NCBI GenBank assembly: GCA_040221095.1
Contig: JAVJVP010000008.1
Coordinates: 372,001-436,000, forward strand
DNA: 64,000 nucleotides
From: UBA1479 sp040221095
GTDB taxonomy: Bacteria; Pseudomonadota; Alphaproteobacteria; Rhodospirillales; Casp-alpha2
Direction of reading: 5' to 3'
The notes under the pieces were generated by a model. The model ran no database searches, had not been told where the DNA came from, and saw only the letters and a list, made by a program, of their open reading frames with translations. Both the position numbers and the translations under genes were made by a program. This document shows, one piece after another, positions 52,526 to 61,595 of this stretch. Position 1 is the stretch's first letter; each line of letters begins with the position of its first letter.

Positions 52526-52966
52526 TCAGTTTGGGGATGGCGGCATGACGCCGCTGTCGTCCTCGACCACAGGTGACCATTCCTCGACAAAGGCCTCGAT
52601 CGCCGCGATCGCCGGTTTGGCCGGGTCGCCGATCTTGCCCGCGCGCATGTAGATGATGGCCAGGGTCAAGGACGTCAGCGCGCATTGGTCGCGGCGCTTG
52701 CGGGCTTCGTTGTGCATGCGGCTCAGGTTGTCGAGGCCCCGCTTGAAGCCATAGGTCTCATCCTTCTGGATGAAGGTCTCGATCGTATAGTCGATGTCCT
52801 TGCGCAGATCCGTGGCGACATCCTTGGCGATGGGGCCGTAATGTTCCTCGGTCAGGGCATTCACGATATAGACCACGTCGCGGTTGAGGCGACGGGCCTC
52901 GGCTTCGGGGCCGTAGAATATATTCCAGAGTCGTTTGATCACGGACAGGCGTTCACTTTCCAACAT
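52526..52966 (-). CDS. Conserved-looking protein of unknown function
   Basis: 146 residues from ATG 52966 (the frame is open to 53137). It is not recognised. It is mostly helical and charged, with two hydrophobic stretches insufficient for a membrane helix. Features are RLWNIFYGPEAEARRLNRDVVYIVN, a KDVATDLRKDIDYTIETF stretch and a terminal EEWSPVVEDDSG. It is likely cytoplasmic. It is divergent from the TSUP permease. Confidence 0.6.
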   Translation of the reverse strand: MLESERLSVIKRLWNIFYGPEAEARRLNRDVVYIVNALTEEHYGPIAKDVATDLRKDIDYTIETFIQKDETYGFKRGLDNLSRMHNEARKRRDQCALTSLTLAIIYMRAGKIGDPAKPAIAAIEAFVEEWSPVVEDDSGVMPPSPN

Positions 52967-53176
52967 CAAAAGGTTTGCGATGGCAGGCGCCGGGACAATA
53001 CCCCCGTCCGGCCCCGCAAAACAACCGGCAGCCACATTTTCGGCCCACGGCTTCTGCACGGGACGCTTCGGCGCCCGCCGAAACGTTTCCAACCGGACGC
53101 CACAGGGTATTATGCTATCACTGCCGTCCCCCGGCACATCCCGCCATTGGCTTCTCCCAGGACCTCATACAGCGCC

Positions 53177-53920
53177 ATGCCAGAACCTCAAATTCTCGCC
53201 CTCGTCGGCGTCATCTTCCTGATTGCGGGCGGGGTGAAGGGCGTTGTCGGCGTCGGCCTGCCGACCGTGGCCATGGGGATGATGACCGCCGTCATCGGCC
53301 TGCACGAGGCCGTGCAACTGGTTGTCGTGCCGGCCCTGGTGACCAACATCTGGCAAGGGGCCGTGGGCGGCAATTTCACGGTCCTGATCCGCCGTCTGTG
53401 GCCGCTGCTGGCGGCGGCCTGCGTCGGCACCTGGTTCGGCGCGTCCCTGCTGGTGATCGTCGACGCCCATCTGCTGTCGGGCTCTTTGGGGGTTCTGCTG
53501 GCCGCCTATTCGCTGTACTCCCTGATGACCCCGCAGATTCCGCCGCCCGGACGGTGGGAAAAACCGCTGGCCCCGATCATCGGTTTCCTGGCCGGCGTGG
53601 CGACGGGCAGCGTGGCCTCGTTCACCATGCCGGGCGCGCTCTACCTGCAGGCCCTCGGCCTGACCCGTGATGAGCTGGTCCAGGCCATGGGCATCGCCTT
53701 CACCATTGCGACCGCGGCCCAGGCGGTCAGCCTGACCGGCCATGGCATCATGACCGCGGAATTGGGCCTGACCTCGGCCGCCGCCCTCATCCCGGCGGCC
53801 GTGGGAATGGCCGGCGGACAAATGATCCGCCGGCGCATCCCCGCGGAAACCTTCCGGCGGGTGTTCTTTTTCGGGCTGTTGCTGCTGGGGGTCTATCTGG
53901 CCCTGCGCTCCTTTACCTGA
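53177..53920 (+). CDS. TSUP (TauE/SafE) family permease
   Basis: 247 residues of the sulfite-exporter TauE/SafE family: GVVGVGLPTVAMGMM with the first half and GVATGSVASFTMPGALYLQ with the second, the usual internal repeat. About eight membrane helices are visible. ATG 53177 is chosen; the open frame runs far upstream but lacks similarity. Members export sulfite, sulfoacetate or similar anions, or take up others. It is a lone gene, next to mlaA. Confidence 0.85.
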   Translation: MPEPQILALVGVIFLIAGGVKGVVGVGLPTVAMGMMTAVIGLHEAVQLVVVPALVTNIWQGAVGGNFTVLIRRLWPLLAAACVGTWFGASLLVIVDAHLLSGSLGVLLAAYSLYSLMTPQIPPPGRWEKPLAPIIGFLAGVATGSVASFTMPGALYLQALGLTRDELVQAMGIAFTIATAAQAVSLTGHGIMTAELGLTSAAALIPAAVGMAGGQMIRRRIPAETFRRVFFFGLLLLGVYLALRSFT

Positions 53921-54066
53921 CGGCGCCGGATTTCGACGCCGAACCGTGATTGACCATTTTCTAACATTTAACTTTCCGGACCGCGAAAGACTGTGGCACT
54001 CTCGTGCCCTGGGGATCTGGGGGCTTGGACGCTGGCGCGCGGGGACGCGCCGATAGGAGATCTGAC

Positions 54067-54885
54067 ATGGTCAAAATCCGCTTTTCTGACAGTTTCACCC
54101 GTCTTCCTGCGGCCGCGGCAGTGGCGCTGATGGTCGGCATGAGCGCTGCCCATGCCGCCGAGCCCGCCAAGGAACAGGCCAACACCCCGCCCGCGGAAAT
54201 CAAGATGCAGTTCCACGCGCCCGAGGCGGCCGCCAAGGACGACGACCCGCTGGAACCCCTCAACCGCGTGACTTCGGAATTCAACAGCCTGTTCCGCGGC
54301 CTGATCCTCGATCCCCTGATCTCGGGCTACAAGGCGGTGACGCCCGACGGCATGCAGGAAGCCATCGCCAACGCCGCCAACAATCTGGCGGAGCCGATCA
54401 CCGCCGTGTCCTCGTTCCTGCAGGGTGACACGGACAACGCCGGCAACGCGACCAAGCGTTTCCTGGTCAATTCGACCGTGGGCGTCGGCGGCCTGGGCGA
54501 TCCGGCGTCGGACATGGGCCTGCAATCGCGGCCCGAGGATCTGGGACAGGCCTTCGGCGCCGGCGGCATGGCCCCGGGCCCGCACATCGTCCTGCCGATC
54601 CTGGGCCCGAGCAACCTGCGCGACGCCACGGGCGATATCCTGACGTCGATCGCCAATCCCCTGCCGCTCGTCGGCAAGGCGGCGCAGGGCACGGTGACCT
54701 ATTCGGAAAACCAGGACGCGATCAAGGCCGCAACCAGCAATTCGGTCGACCCCTACACCACGGAAAAGGCGCTGTACGAACAGCACCGTCAGTGGGAGGT
54801 CAGCAACGGTGCGGTCAGCGTCCCGGCCGACGGCCCGACCTTGGCCGATGAAAGCCCGTCGCTCGCCACCAAGCCCACTCAGTAA
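54067..54885 (+). CDS. mlaA: MlaA/VacJ-family outer-membrane lipid transport protein (no lipobox)
   Basis: 272 residues from ATG 54067 (AGGAGA upstream). Signal peptide SAAHAAEP fits SPase I. DPLEPLNRVTSEFNSLFRG, NSTVGVGGLGDPASDMGL, DLGQAFGAGGMAPGPHIVLPILGPSNLRD and a helical finish define MlaA. MlaA removes phospholipid from the outer leaflet of the outer membrane. Enteric MlaA is a lipoprotein; here no Cys exists anywhere in the protein, so anchoring must differ. Other mla genes are not adjacent. Confidence 0.92.
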   Translation: MVKIRFSDSFTRLPAAAAVALMVGMSAAHAAEPAKEQANTPPAEIKMQFHAPEAAAKDDDPLEPLNRVTSEFNSLFRGLILDPLISGYKAVTPDGMQEAIANAANNLAEPITAVSSFLQGDTDNAGNATKRFLVNSTVGVGGLGDPASDMGLQSRPEDLGQAFGAGGMAPGPHIVLPILGPSNLRDATGDILTSIANPLPLVGKAAQGTVTYSENQDAIKAATSNSVDPYTTEKALYEQHRQWEVSNGAVSVPADGPTLADESPSLATKPTQ

Positions 54886-54909
54886 CGCCGAAGCCGACGA
54901 CCCCGGTCA

Positions 54910-55629
54910 CTAGACCGGGACGTGGCCGATGCTGCCGCCGCCGCAGACGTAAAGCGTCTGCCCGGTGATGTAGGATGCTGCCGGCGACAACAGGAACGCG
55001 ATCGGCCCCGCGATCTCTTCCGGCACACCGGCCCGCCCGAGGGGGATGGAGGCCAAAACGTCGGCAAGTTCTTTCGATCCATCGGGATGGTTTCCCTTGA
55101 ACAGTTTGGTCGCGACGGGACCCGGGGCGATGCAGTTGACGGTGATGCCGTCCGGCGCAAGGTCCAGGGCCCAGCTTCGCGTCAACCCGACCAGGGCCGC
55201 CTTGGTCGCCACATAGGGCGTGCGCACGGCGCGGCCGACGACCACACGGCTGGCGATATTCACGATCCGCCCCCCGCCTTCGGCCGCCTTGAGGCGCGGC
55301 AACATGAGCTGCGTGATCTGCACCAGGGCCCGCAGGTTGACCTGGTAGTGGGCGTCCATGTCTTCCATGGTCACCGTCTCGATGGACCGCGCCTGGGACA
55401 GGCCCGCATTGTTGACCAGGCCGGTGACGGCGTGCCGGTCGGCGATTTCCGCCCCGACCGCTGCCAGATTGGCGGAATCTGCGAAATCCACTTCGTAGAA
55501 GGTGCCGGGGAAGGTCTCCGGCGCGGTCCTGCCCGTACCCACGACCGCATGCCCTTGATCCGCCAATAGTTGTGCCGTTGCCAGGCCAATACCCCGGTTC
55601 GCCCCGGTGACGACTGTCGTCGCGCTCAT
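54910..55629 (-). CDS. SDR family oxidoreductase
   Basis: 239 residues from ATG 55629 (GGGAGAG upstream). TVVTGANRGIGLATAQLL is the NAD(P) loop, LVNNAGLSQ the second motif, IVNIASRVVVG the Ser, and PYVATKAAL the YxxxK pair; all are intact. It oxidises or reduces an alcohol/keto substrate. It is divergent from the IclR gene and shares the region holding an operator-like palindrome (55649-55663), 20 bases before its ATG. The function in the nearby catabolic block is inferred. Confidence 0.92.
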   Translation of the reverse strand: MSATTVVTGANRGIGLATAQLLADQGHAVVGTGRTAPETFPGTFYEVDFADSANLAAVGAEIADRHAVTGLVNNAGLSQARSIETVTMEDMDAHYQVNLRALVQITQLMLPRLKAAEGGGRIVNIASRVVVGRAVRTPYVATKAALVGLTRSWALDLAPDGITVNCIAPGPVATKLFKGNHPDGSKELADVLASIPLGRAGVPEEIAGPIAFLLSPAASYITGQTLYVCGGGSIGHVPV

Positions 55630-55648
55630 TGATGCTCTCCCATAATCG

Positions 55649-55663
55649 TACCGCATAGCGGTA
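55649..55663. promoter_or_regulatory. IclR-type palindrome TACCG-CATAG-CGGTA
   Basis: A perfect 5+5+5 palindrome between the divergent SDR and IclR genes. Its CCGCAT...CGG core resembles the palindrome at 48091-48107 by the first IclR gene. A further CCGCATA copy follows at 55671. It suits control of both divergent transcripts. Confidence 0.75.
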
Positions 55664-55764
55664 TAGCGTGCCGCATATTGACACTGCAATTTGATATGAA
55701 GTTTAATCCCGGAATGCAAACAAGAGTTCGATAAACGGACTCACCTTCGGGATTGGAAACTTCT

Positions 55765-56589
55765 GTGAGCGACAGCTCAAGCCCGGGCGGCGGCAAGGAC
55801 CGCGCCTTCGTAAACGGACTGGCGCGGGGCCTCAAGGTTCTGGCGTCGTTCTCGCCGGACCGCATCCGGATGAGTCTCGGCGACCTTGCCAAGGCCACGG
55901 GCCTGCCGAAATCGACGATCGCCCGCCTGGTCCATACCCTGGTCGAAACCGGTTATATCTACGTCTGCCCCGATTCCGGCCGCTACAGCCTGCACCCCAA
56001 GGTGCTGACGCTCGGCTATCCGGTCATGGCATCCATGGACAAACGCCTCGTCGCCCTGCCGATGATGCAGGAACTGGCCGACTATTCACGCGGCACGGTT
56101 TCGCTCGGCATCCGCGACGGGCTGTCCATGATCCTGATCGAACGGTCGCGTGACCGCACCGTGCGGGCCCTGCCCCTCGACATCGGCTCGCGCATTCCCA
56201 TGGAGACCACGTCCATGGGCCAAGCCTATTTCGCGGCGGCGGGCACGGCGGAACAGGCCGCCATCCTGGAACAGTTCAAGACCCATGATCCGTCCCGGTT
56301 CAAGGACGTGGAACGGACCTTGCGCGCCGCCGAAAAGGAGTACGCCGAGAAAGGCTACTGCACGGCCGTCGGCATCTGGGAAGACGACGTCAACGCCGTC
56401 GGCGTCGCCGTCACCCTGTCCAACGACGTGCTTGCCGCCTTCAACTGCGGCGGCCCATCGTCGCGCATCACCGAGGATTCCCTGCCGGACCTAGGGGTCC
56501 GGCTGACCGACCTGGCGCGGCATTTCCAAACCGCCGACTGGGTCGGGCAATTGCCGCCCCGGCCCTACCGCGGCGTGCAGACTCCATAA
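55765..56589 (+). CDS. IclR-family transcriptional regulator (second copy)
   Basis: 274 residues from GTG 55765 (TTG 55753 is also in frame). The winged helix has SLGDLAKATGLPKSTIARLVHTLVETGYI; the ligand domain follows with GRYSLHPKVLTLG, GTVSLGIRDGLSMILIER and EDDVNAVGVAVTL. It likely controls the divergent SDR and the downstream TAXI/TRAP and TauD genes, starting 43 bases later. The operator-like palindrome lies upstream. Confidence 0.92.
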   Translation: MSDSSSPGGGKDRAFVNGLARGLKVLASFSPDRIRMSLGDLAKATGLPKSTIARLVHTLVETGYIYVCPDSGRYSLHPKVLTLGYPVMASMDKRLVALPMMQELADYSRGTVSLGIRDGLSMILIERSRDRTVRALPLDIGSRIPMETTSMGQAYFAAAGTAEQAAILEQFKTHDPSRFKDVERTLRAAEKEYAEKGYCTAVGIWEDDVNAVGVAVTLSNDVLAAFNCGGPSSRITEDSLPDLGVRLTDLARHFQTADWVGQLPPRPYRGVQTP

Positions 56590-56632
56590 CCCCATCCCAA
56601 CCAACAAAACCACCACCTGGAGGAAACGACAC

Positions 56633-57613
56633 ATGCAAGACTATGGACGACGCGATTTCATCAAGATGGGCACCGGCCTGGCGCTGAGCTCGGCCCTGGT
56701 CCTGCCGGCGGCGCTGGCCCGCAAGGCCCATGCGGCCGCGAAGGCCCCCGAATACCTGACCATGGTCGGCGGCGGCCAGGGCGGCGCCTGGTATCTGGGC
56801 GCCGCGGCGATCGCGGAGCTGAGCAAGAAGATCTGGCCCGGCGTCGCGACCACCGTCACCCCGGGCGGCGGCATTTCCAACCTGAAAGGCGTCGGCGCCA
56901 AGAAGATCGAAGTCGGCTTCGCCTTCGCCATGGACGTCACCGCCGCCTACAAGGGCATGCTCAAGTTCGAAGGCAAGCCGGTTCAGAACCTGCGCGCCCT
57001 GATGTCGACCAACGGCGCCTACCTGTCGACGGTCGCCAAGCCGGGCATCAAAAGCTATGCCGACCTGGCCGGTAAAAGTTCCGCTCCCGGCCGTGCCGGC
57101 ATGACGGGCCTGGCCAGTTTCGAGCGCATCGTCGCCCAGATGGGCGTCGCCAAGGACGTGAAGGTCGTCAACACCGGTTACGGCGAAATGTCCGCCCTGT
57201 TCCAGGACAACGTGGTGCAGTCCGCCACCGTCATCGGCTCCATCCCCCATCCGGTGGTCGATGAAATACTGTCCGTGTCCGAAGGCCACCTGCTGCCCGT
57301 CGACGACGCCGTCGCCGACGCCCTGGGCAAGGCCTTCAACTACGAAAAGGTCACCATCCCGGCCGGCACCTTCAAGGGGCAGGACAAGGACGTTCCGACC
57401 ATCGGTTCCGTCACCCAGGTGACGACCTACGCCGAAATGCCCGACGAATGGGCCTACAACATCGTCAAGACGACCTGGGAAAACCGCAAGCGGATGGTCC
57501 AGGCGCACAAGGCCTACGGCGAATTCGGCGAAGAGATCGCCGTCAAGGGCGTGCGCATCCCGTTCCATCCGGGTGCCGCCCAGTATTGGAAGGAAATCGG
57601 CCTGCTGAAGTAA
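56633..57613 (+). CDS. TAXI-family TRAP substrate-binding protein
   Basis: 326 residues, with GGAGG before ATG 56633. The Tat signal is GRRDFIKMG. The mature protein has the TAXI pattern: YLTMVGGGQGGAWYLGAAAIAEL, a GGISNLKGVGAKKIEVGFA stretch, and FSS-like loop positions. TAXI binding proteins pair with fused TRAP permeases, which is what follows here (83-base gap). The ligand is an unknown small acid or nitrogen compound. Confidence 0.92.
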   Translation: MQDYGRRDFIKMGTGLALSSALVLPAALARKAHAAAKAPEYLTMVGGGQGGAWYLGAAAIAELSKKIWPGVATTVTPGGGISNLKGVGAKKIEVGFAFAMDVTAAYKGMLKFEGKPVQNLRALMSTNGAYLSTVAKPGIKSYADLAGKSSAPGRAGMTGLASFERIVAQMGVAKDVKVVNTGYGEMSALFQDNVVQSATVIGSIPHPVVDEILSVSEGHLLPVDDAVADALGKAFNYEKVTIPAGTFKGQDKDVPTIGSVTQVTTYAEMPDEWAYNIVKTTWENRKRMVQAHKAYGEFGEEIAVKGVRIPFHPGAAQYWKEIGLLK

Positions 57614-57695
57614 GCAGCCGCCCGCTCCTTTCCCGTCAACCTGATCCCGCCTCCGCCTCCTCCCGTCATGACGGGCGGAGGCGGGCGTTAGGAAA

Positions 57696-59666
57696 ATGCG
57701 AAAACCGATGCAAGATCAAACAGCCCAGACCGACACCCCGGTCACCGAATTCGCCGCCGCGCGCCTGTTCCTGGCCGGCGCCGGCCGCAAGTGGTGGCAG
57801 ATTCCAGCACTCCTGACCGTGGCGATCGGCACCTTTGCCAGCCTGTATCACCTGTATGTTCCCATCGTCGGGGCCTATGACACCTTCGTCCTGCGCCCGC
57901 TGCACCTGTTGCTGATAAGCCTGGTCGGTCTGCTCTCCTTCCACATCCGTGGCGGAAAGCGGGACTTTTCCAAACCCGACTGGACCTGGGCGATTGATCT
58001 GGCCTTGGGTGCCGCCCTGGTGCTGTCCCTGGTGCATATCCTTCTTGACCCGACGGGCCTGGAAGAACGCTTCGCCTATTCCGAAGCGACCCTGCCGGAC
58101 ACGATCGCCGCCGTTGCCCTTGTTGCCCTGGTGGTCGAACTGGCGCGACGTTGCATCGGCCTGCCCATCGCGATCCTGATCATGGTCATCCTCGCCTACG
58201 GCATCTGGGGCGGAGACAGCTTTTCCATCTTCCGCCACCGGCCGATCCCCACGCCTGAGGTGTTCCAGGGCCTGTATATGACCACCTTCGGCATCTTCGG
58301 CAGCCCCGTAGCCGCCATGGCGACCTATGTGTTCCTGTTCATCATCTTCGGCGCCTATATCGAAAAATGTAAGACCGGCCTGCTGATCCAGCGCGTCGGC
58401 CTGAAGATGACCGGCAAGTCCCCGGGCGGCCCGGCCAAGGTCGCCGTGGTCACCAGCGCGTCGTTCGGCACCATTTCGGGCAGCGCCCTGGCCAACGTGA
58501 TGGCGACGGGGGCCGTGACCATTCCGCTGATGAAGCGCATCGGCTTCCGCAAGGAAGACGCCGGCGGCATCGAGGCCGCCGCGTCCTCGGGCGGCCAGCT
58601 GACCCCGCCGATCATGGGCGCCGTCGCCTTCGTGATGTCGGACATCACCGGCATTCCCTATGCCGACATCATCGTGGCCGCCGCCGTGCCCGCGCTGTTG
58701 TTCTATATCTCGCTGTTCGTCGCCATCGACCTGACGGCGCGGCGCGACAACATGCAGGGCGTGCCGGACGAAATGATGCCGAAGCGGGGCGAGATCATGC
58801 AGCTTGTCCATATGGCGCTGCCGGTCGTCACGTTGGTTGTTGCCCTGGTCGCCGGCTATTCGCCCATGATGTCAGCCCTGGTCGGCATCGCCACGGCCAT
58901 CGTGGTGTCCAGCCTGCGGGCGGAAACGCGCCTGTCCCTGCCGGAAATCTTCGGCTGCCTGCACACGGCGGCCAAGACCACCGTGGTCGCGACGATCGCC
59001 TGCGCCGCCGCCGGCATCGTCGTCGGCGTCCTCAACATGACCGGGTTCGGGCTGCGCCTGTCGAGCGAGCTGATCAACATCACCAACGGCCAGATTCTTC
59101 TGGCCCTGATTTTCGTGATGCTGACCTGCGTCGTGCTCGGCATGGGCATGCCGACGGTCGCCGCCTACATCATTACCATCGCGATCGGCGGCCCGGTGCT
59201 GATCGAACTGGGCGTGCCCGTGCTGGCCGCCCATATGTTCATCCTGTACTTCGCCGTGCTGTCCCTGATCACGCCACCGGTCATGGTCGCCAGTTTCGGG
59301 GCGGCGGCCCTGGCCGAAGGATCGGTCACCGGCACGGGCCTGGCGGCCATCCGTTATGCCGCCCTGGCCTTCGTGATTCCCTTCGTGTTCGTGTTCAACC
59401 CGGACCTTCTGATCATCGGCAGCGACTTCGCCTGGCATGCCATCGTGCTGTCGATCCTGACCGCCATCGCCGGGGCCGTGCTGTTCGGCGTCGCGATCAG
59501 CGGCTATCCGGCGCGCACCGCGGTCGAGCGGGTGCTTTATCTCGTCGCCGCCTATTGCCTTGTCGAACCCGGACACGGCCTGGACCTGATCGGGATCGCC
59601 CTCGTCATCAGCCACCTTACGGTCCGTTGGCTTCTGTCCAGACGGCCGCAAACGGAAAAACACTAG
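57696..59666 (+). CDS. TRAP transporter fused permease (4TM/12TM)
   Basis: 656 residues; ATG 57708 is an alternative. An N-terminal small-permease part (AFASLYHLYV region and following helices, about residues 30-155) is fused to a DctM part. The latter shows SGSALANVMATGAVTIPLMKRIGF, AAASSGGQLTPPIMGAVAF and MGMPTVAAYIITIAIGGPVL. It works with the TAXI protein upstream to import substrate using a sodium or proton gradient. The third TauD gene begins 11 bases after its stop. Confidence 0.93.
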   Translation: MRKPMQDQTAQTDTPVTEFAAARLFLAGAGRKWWQIPALLTVAIGTFASLYHLYVPIVGAYDTFVLRPLHLLLISLVGLLSFHIRGGKRDFSKPDWTWAIDLALGAALVLSLVHILLDPTGLEERFAYSEATLPDTIAAVALVALVVELARRCIGLPIAILIMVILAYGIWGGDSFSIFRHRPIPTPEVFQGLYMTTFGIFGSPVAAMATYVFLFIIFGAYIEKCKTGLLIQRVGLKMTGKSPGGPAKVAVVTSASFGTISGSALANVMATGAVTIPLMKRIGFRKEDAGGIEAAASSGGQLTPPIMGAVAFVMSDITGIPYADIIVAAAVPALLFYISLFVAIDLTARRDNMQGVPDEMMPKRGEIMQLVHMALPVVTLVVALVAGYSPMMSALVGIATAIVVSSLRAETRLSLPEIFGCLHTAAKTTVVATIACAAAGIVVGVLNMTGFGLRLSSELINITNGQILLALIFVMLTCVVLGMGMPTVAAYIITIAIGGPVLIELGVPVLAAHMFILYFAVLSLITPPVMVASFGAAALAEGSVTGTGLAAIRYAALAFVIPFVFVFNPDLLIIGSDFAWHAIVLSILTAIAGAVLFGVAISGYPARTAVERVLYLVAAYCLVEPGHGLDLIGIALVISHLTVRWLLSRRPQTEKH

Positions 59667-59677
59667 GAGACCCAAGA

Positions 59678-60556
59678 ATGTTGAACCCCGTCCCCACGCT
59701 GTCGAAAGCCCCGGAAGGATACCGGCATGTCGAGGTTGTCCCGCTCTGCGGCGCCCTGGGCGCCGAAGTTCACGGCGTCGACCTGTCGGCCGATGTCTCG
59801 GACGACGTTCTGGCGGAAATCCGCAAGGCGCTGAACGAATACCTCGTCATCTTCTTCCGCGATCAGGACCTGACCCCGGACCAGCAGAAGGCCTTCGGCC
59901 TGCGTTTCGGCACCCTGAACATCCATCCGGTGTACGAGCCCCTGCCCGGCCATCCGGAAATCCTTCAGGTGGTCAAGGAAGCGGACGCCCTCAACAACAT
60001 CGGCGACACCTGGCATTCGGACGCCACCTTCCTGCCCGAGCCGCCCATGGGATCGATTCTCTACGCCCGCGAGGTCCCGCCGTTCGGCGGCGACACCCTG
60101 TTCGCCAATCTGTACCTGGCCTATGAGATGCTGACCGAGGGCATGCGCCGCATGCTGTCCTCCATGAACGCCGTGCACAGCGACGCCTTCCTGACCCAGG
60201 TCAATTCGGAACGCAACGCGACGCGTTCGACCAAGCTGCGCGGCGGCCAGATGGAAGCCCGGGAAACGGTCCATCCCGTGGTCCGCACCCATCCGGAAAC
60301 GGGCCGCAAATGCCTGTACGTGAACGAACCCTTCACGGTCCGCTTCGACGGCATGAGTGCCCAGGAAAGCCGCCCGATCCTCGATTACCTGCTGGCCCAT
60401 ATCAAGCGCCCGGAATTCACCTGCCGGTTCCGCTGGCAGGTCGGCTCCATGGCGTTCTGGGACAACCGCTGCACCCATCACTACGCGCTCAACGACTATC
60501 ACGGCCATCGCCGGGAAATGCACCGCGTGACGGTGAACGGCGACCGCCCTTACTGA
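59678..60556 (+). CDS. TauD/TfdA-family 2-oxoglutarate dioxygenase (third copy)
   Basis: 292 residues from ATG 59678 (AGGAGA upstream; the frame is open to 59555). HSD in DTWHSDATF, the distal His in CTHHYALND, and the Arg near REMHRVTVNG are the catalytic residues. It is close to the second copy (47072) in sequence. It is placed directly after a TAXI transporter in one operon, so the imported compound is probably its substrate. Its stop is four bases from the convergent Ldh-family gene. Confidence 0.93.
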   Translation: MLNPVPTLSKAPEGYRHVEVVPLCGALGAEVHGVDLSADVSDDVLAEIRKALNEYLVIFFRDQDLTPDQQKAFGLRFGTLNIHPVYEPLPGHPEILQVVKEADALNNIGDTWHSDATFLPEPPMGSILYAREVPPFGGDTLFANLYLAYEMLTEGMRRMLSSMNAVHSDAFLTQVNSERNATRSTKLRGGQMEARETVHPVVRTHPETGRKCLYVNEPFTVRFDGMSAQESRPILDYLLAHIKRPEFTCRFRWQVGSMAFWDNRCTHHYALNDYHGHRREMHRVTVNGDRPY

Positions 60557-60560
60557 CGGG

Positions 60561-61595
60561 CTAGCCGGTCAGTTCAACGATCTTGTCGTAAAGCGCCCCG
60601 GGGATGGCCACGCCGTCCCGGGGCGTTTTTTCGCGGTTGGCATAACGCCGGTCGCCGGGCAGGCGCACGGCGCCGGGCGCCGCCCCCGTTTCCAGCATCT
60701 GCTGAAACAATGCCTCGCCCTGGCCCAGCCAATCGGCCCCGCCCGACATGCGCGCGGGATCAATGGCCAGGATGAATTCGCCCCCCCGGGTCGGCCCGCC
60801 GTCGCGGTTGTCGGCCTGCCCGGCCTGAAACGAAAACACCTCGCCGATCAGGGCCCCGGCCAGCAGTTCCACCATCATCGATATGGCCGACCCCTTGTAG
60901 CCGCCGAACGGCAGCATGACGCCGCCGTCCAAAATCGCCTTGGGGTCGCGGGTCGGCTGACCCTCGGCATCCAGCCCGACGCCCAGCGGCACGTCGTGGC
61001 CTTCGCGGGCCGCGATCATCACCTCGCCCCGCGCCATGGCCGTGGTCGCCATGTCGAACACCACGGGCGGGCCGTCCTTGCGCGGCCAGGCGAAGGCCAC
61101 GGGGTCGGTCCCGAACAGGGGCTTGGCACCCCCTGCCGGGGCCGCGAAGGGCAGGGTCGAGGTGCAGGCGAAGGCGACCAGGCCGTCACGGGCCAGGGCC
61201 TCGACCTCGGGCCAGAGCGCCGCGAAATGATGCACGCCGACCAGGGCCAGGGCGGCGATGCCCTGGGTCCGCGCCTTGGCGGCCAGGGGCTTGCGCCCGA
61301 CCTCCAACGCCAGGGGCGCGAAACCGCCCAGGGCGTCGACCCGGACCACGCCGGGGGCCGCGTCCTCTACCCGGGGTAGTGCCTTGCCGTCCGCCTTGCC
61401 GCTCTGCAGGGACGCCACATAGCCCGGCAGGCGGAACAGGCCGTGGGATTCCGAGCGGTCACGTTCCGCCGCCGTCAGATTGTCGGCGATGGCCTGGGCG
61501 TTGGCATCGTCGCAGCCGTTGGCCTTCAGGCAGGTAAAGGCAAGATCATGGACCGCGCCAAGGCTCAGGTGTTTCGGGCTTGCGGGCTCAGTCAT
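60561..61595 (-). CDS. Ldh-family (malate/L-lactate dehydrogenase-type) oxidoreductase
   Basis: 344 residues from ATG 61595. The family pattern is visible: DLAFTCLKANGCDDANAQAIADNL at the start, RSESHGLFRLPGY, VGVHHFAALWPEVEAL (catalytic His) and FGTDPVAFAWPRKD. Ldh/YlbC/YiaK-like enzymes reduce 2-keto acids or dihydro-imines with NAD(P)H. It overlaps the upstream NAD-binding gene by eight bases. It is the last gene of the minus-strand operon. The substrate may relate to N-acyl amino acid breakdown. Confidence 0.9.
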   Translation of the reverse strand: MTEPASPKHLSLGAVHDLAFTCLKANGCDDANAQAIADNLTAAERDRSESHGLFRLPGYVASLQSGKADGKALPRVEDAAPGVVRVDALGGFAPLALEVGRKPLAAKARTQGIAALALVGVHHFAALWPEVEALARDGLVAFACTSTLPFAAPAGGAKPLFGTDPVAFAWPRKDGPPVVFDMATTAMARGEVMIAAREGHDVPLGVGLDAEGQPTRDPKAILDGGVMLPFGGYKGSAISMMVELLAGALIGEVFSFQAGQADNRDGGPTRGGEFILAIDPARMSGGADWLGQGEALFQQMLETGAAPGAVRLPGDRRYANREKTPRDGVAIPGALYDKIVELTG

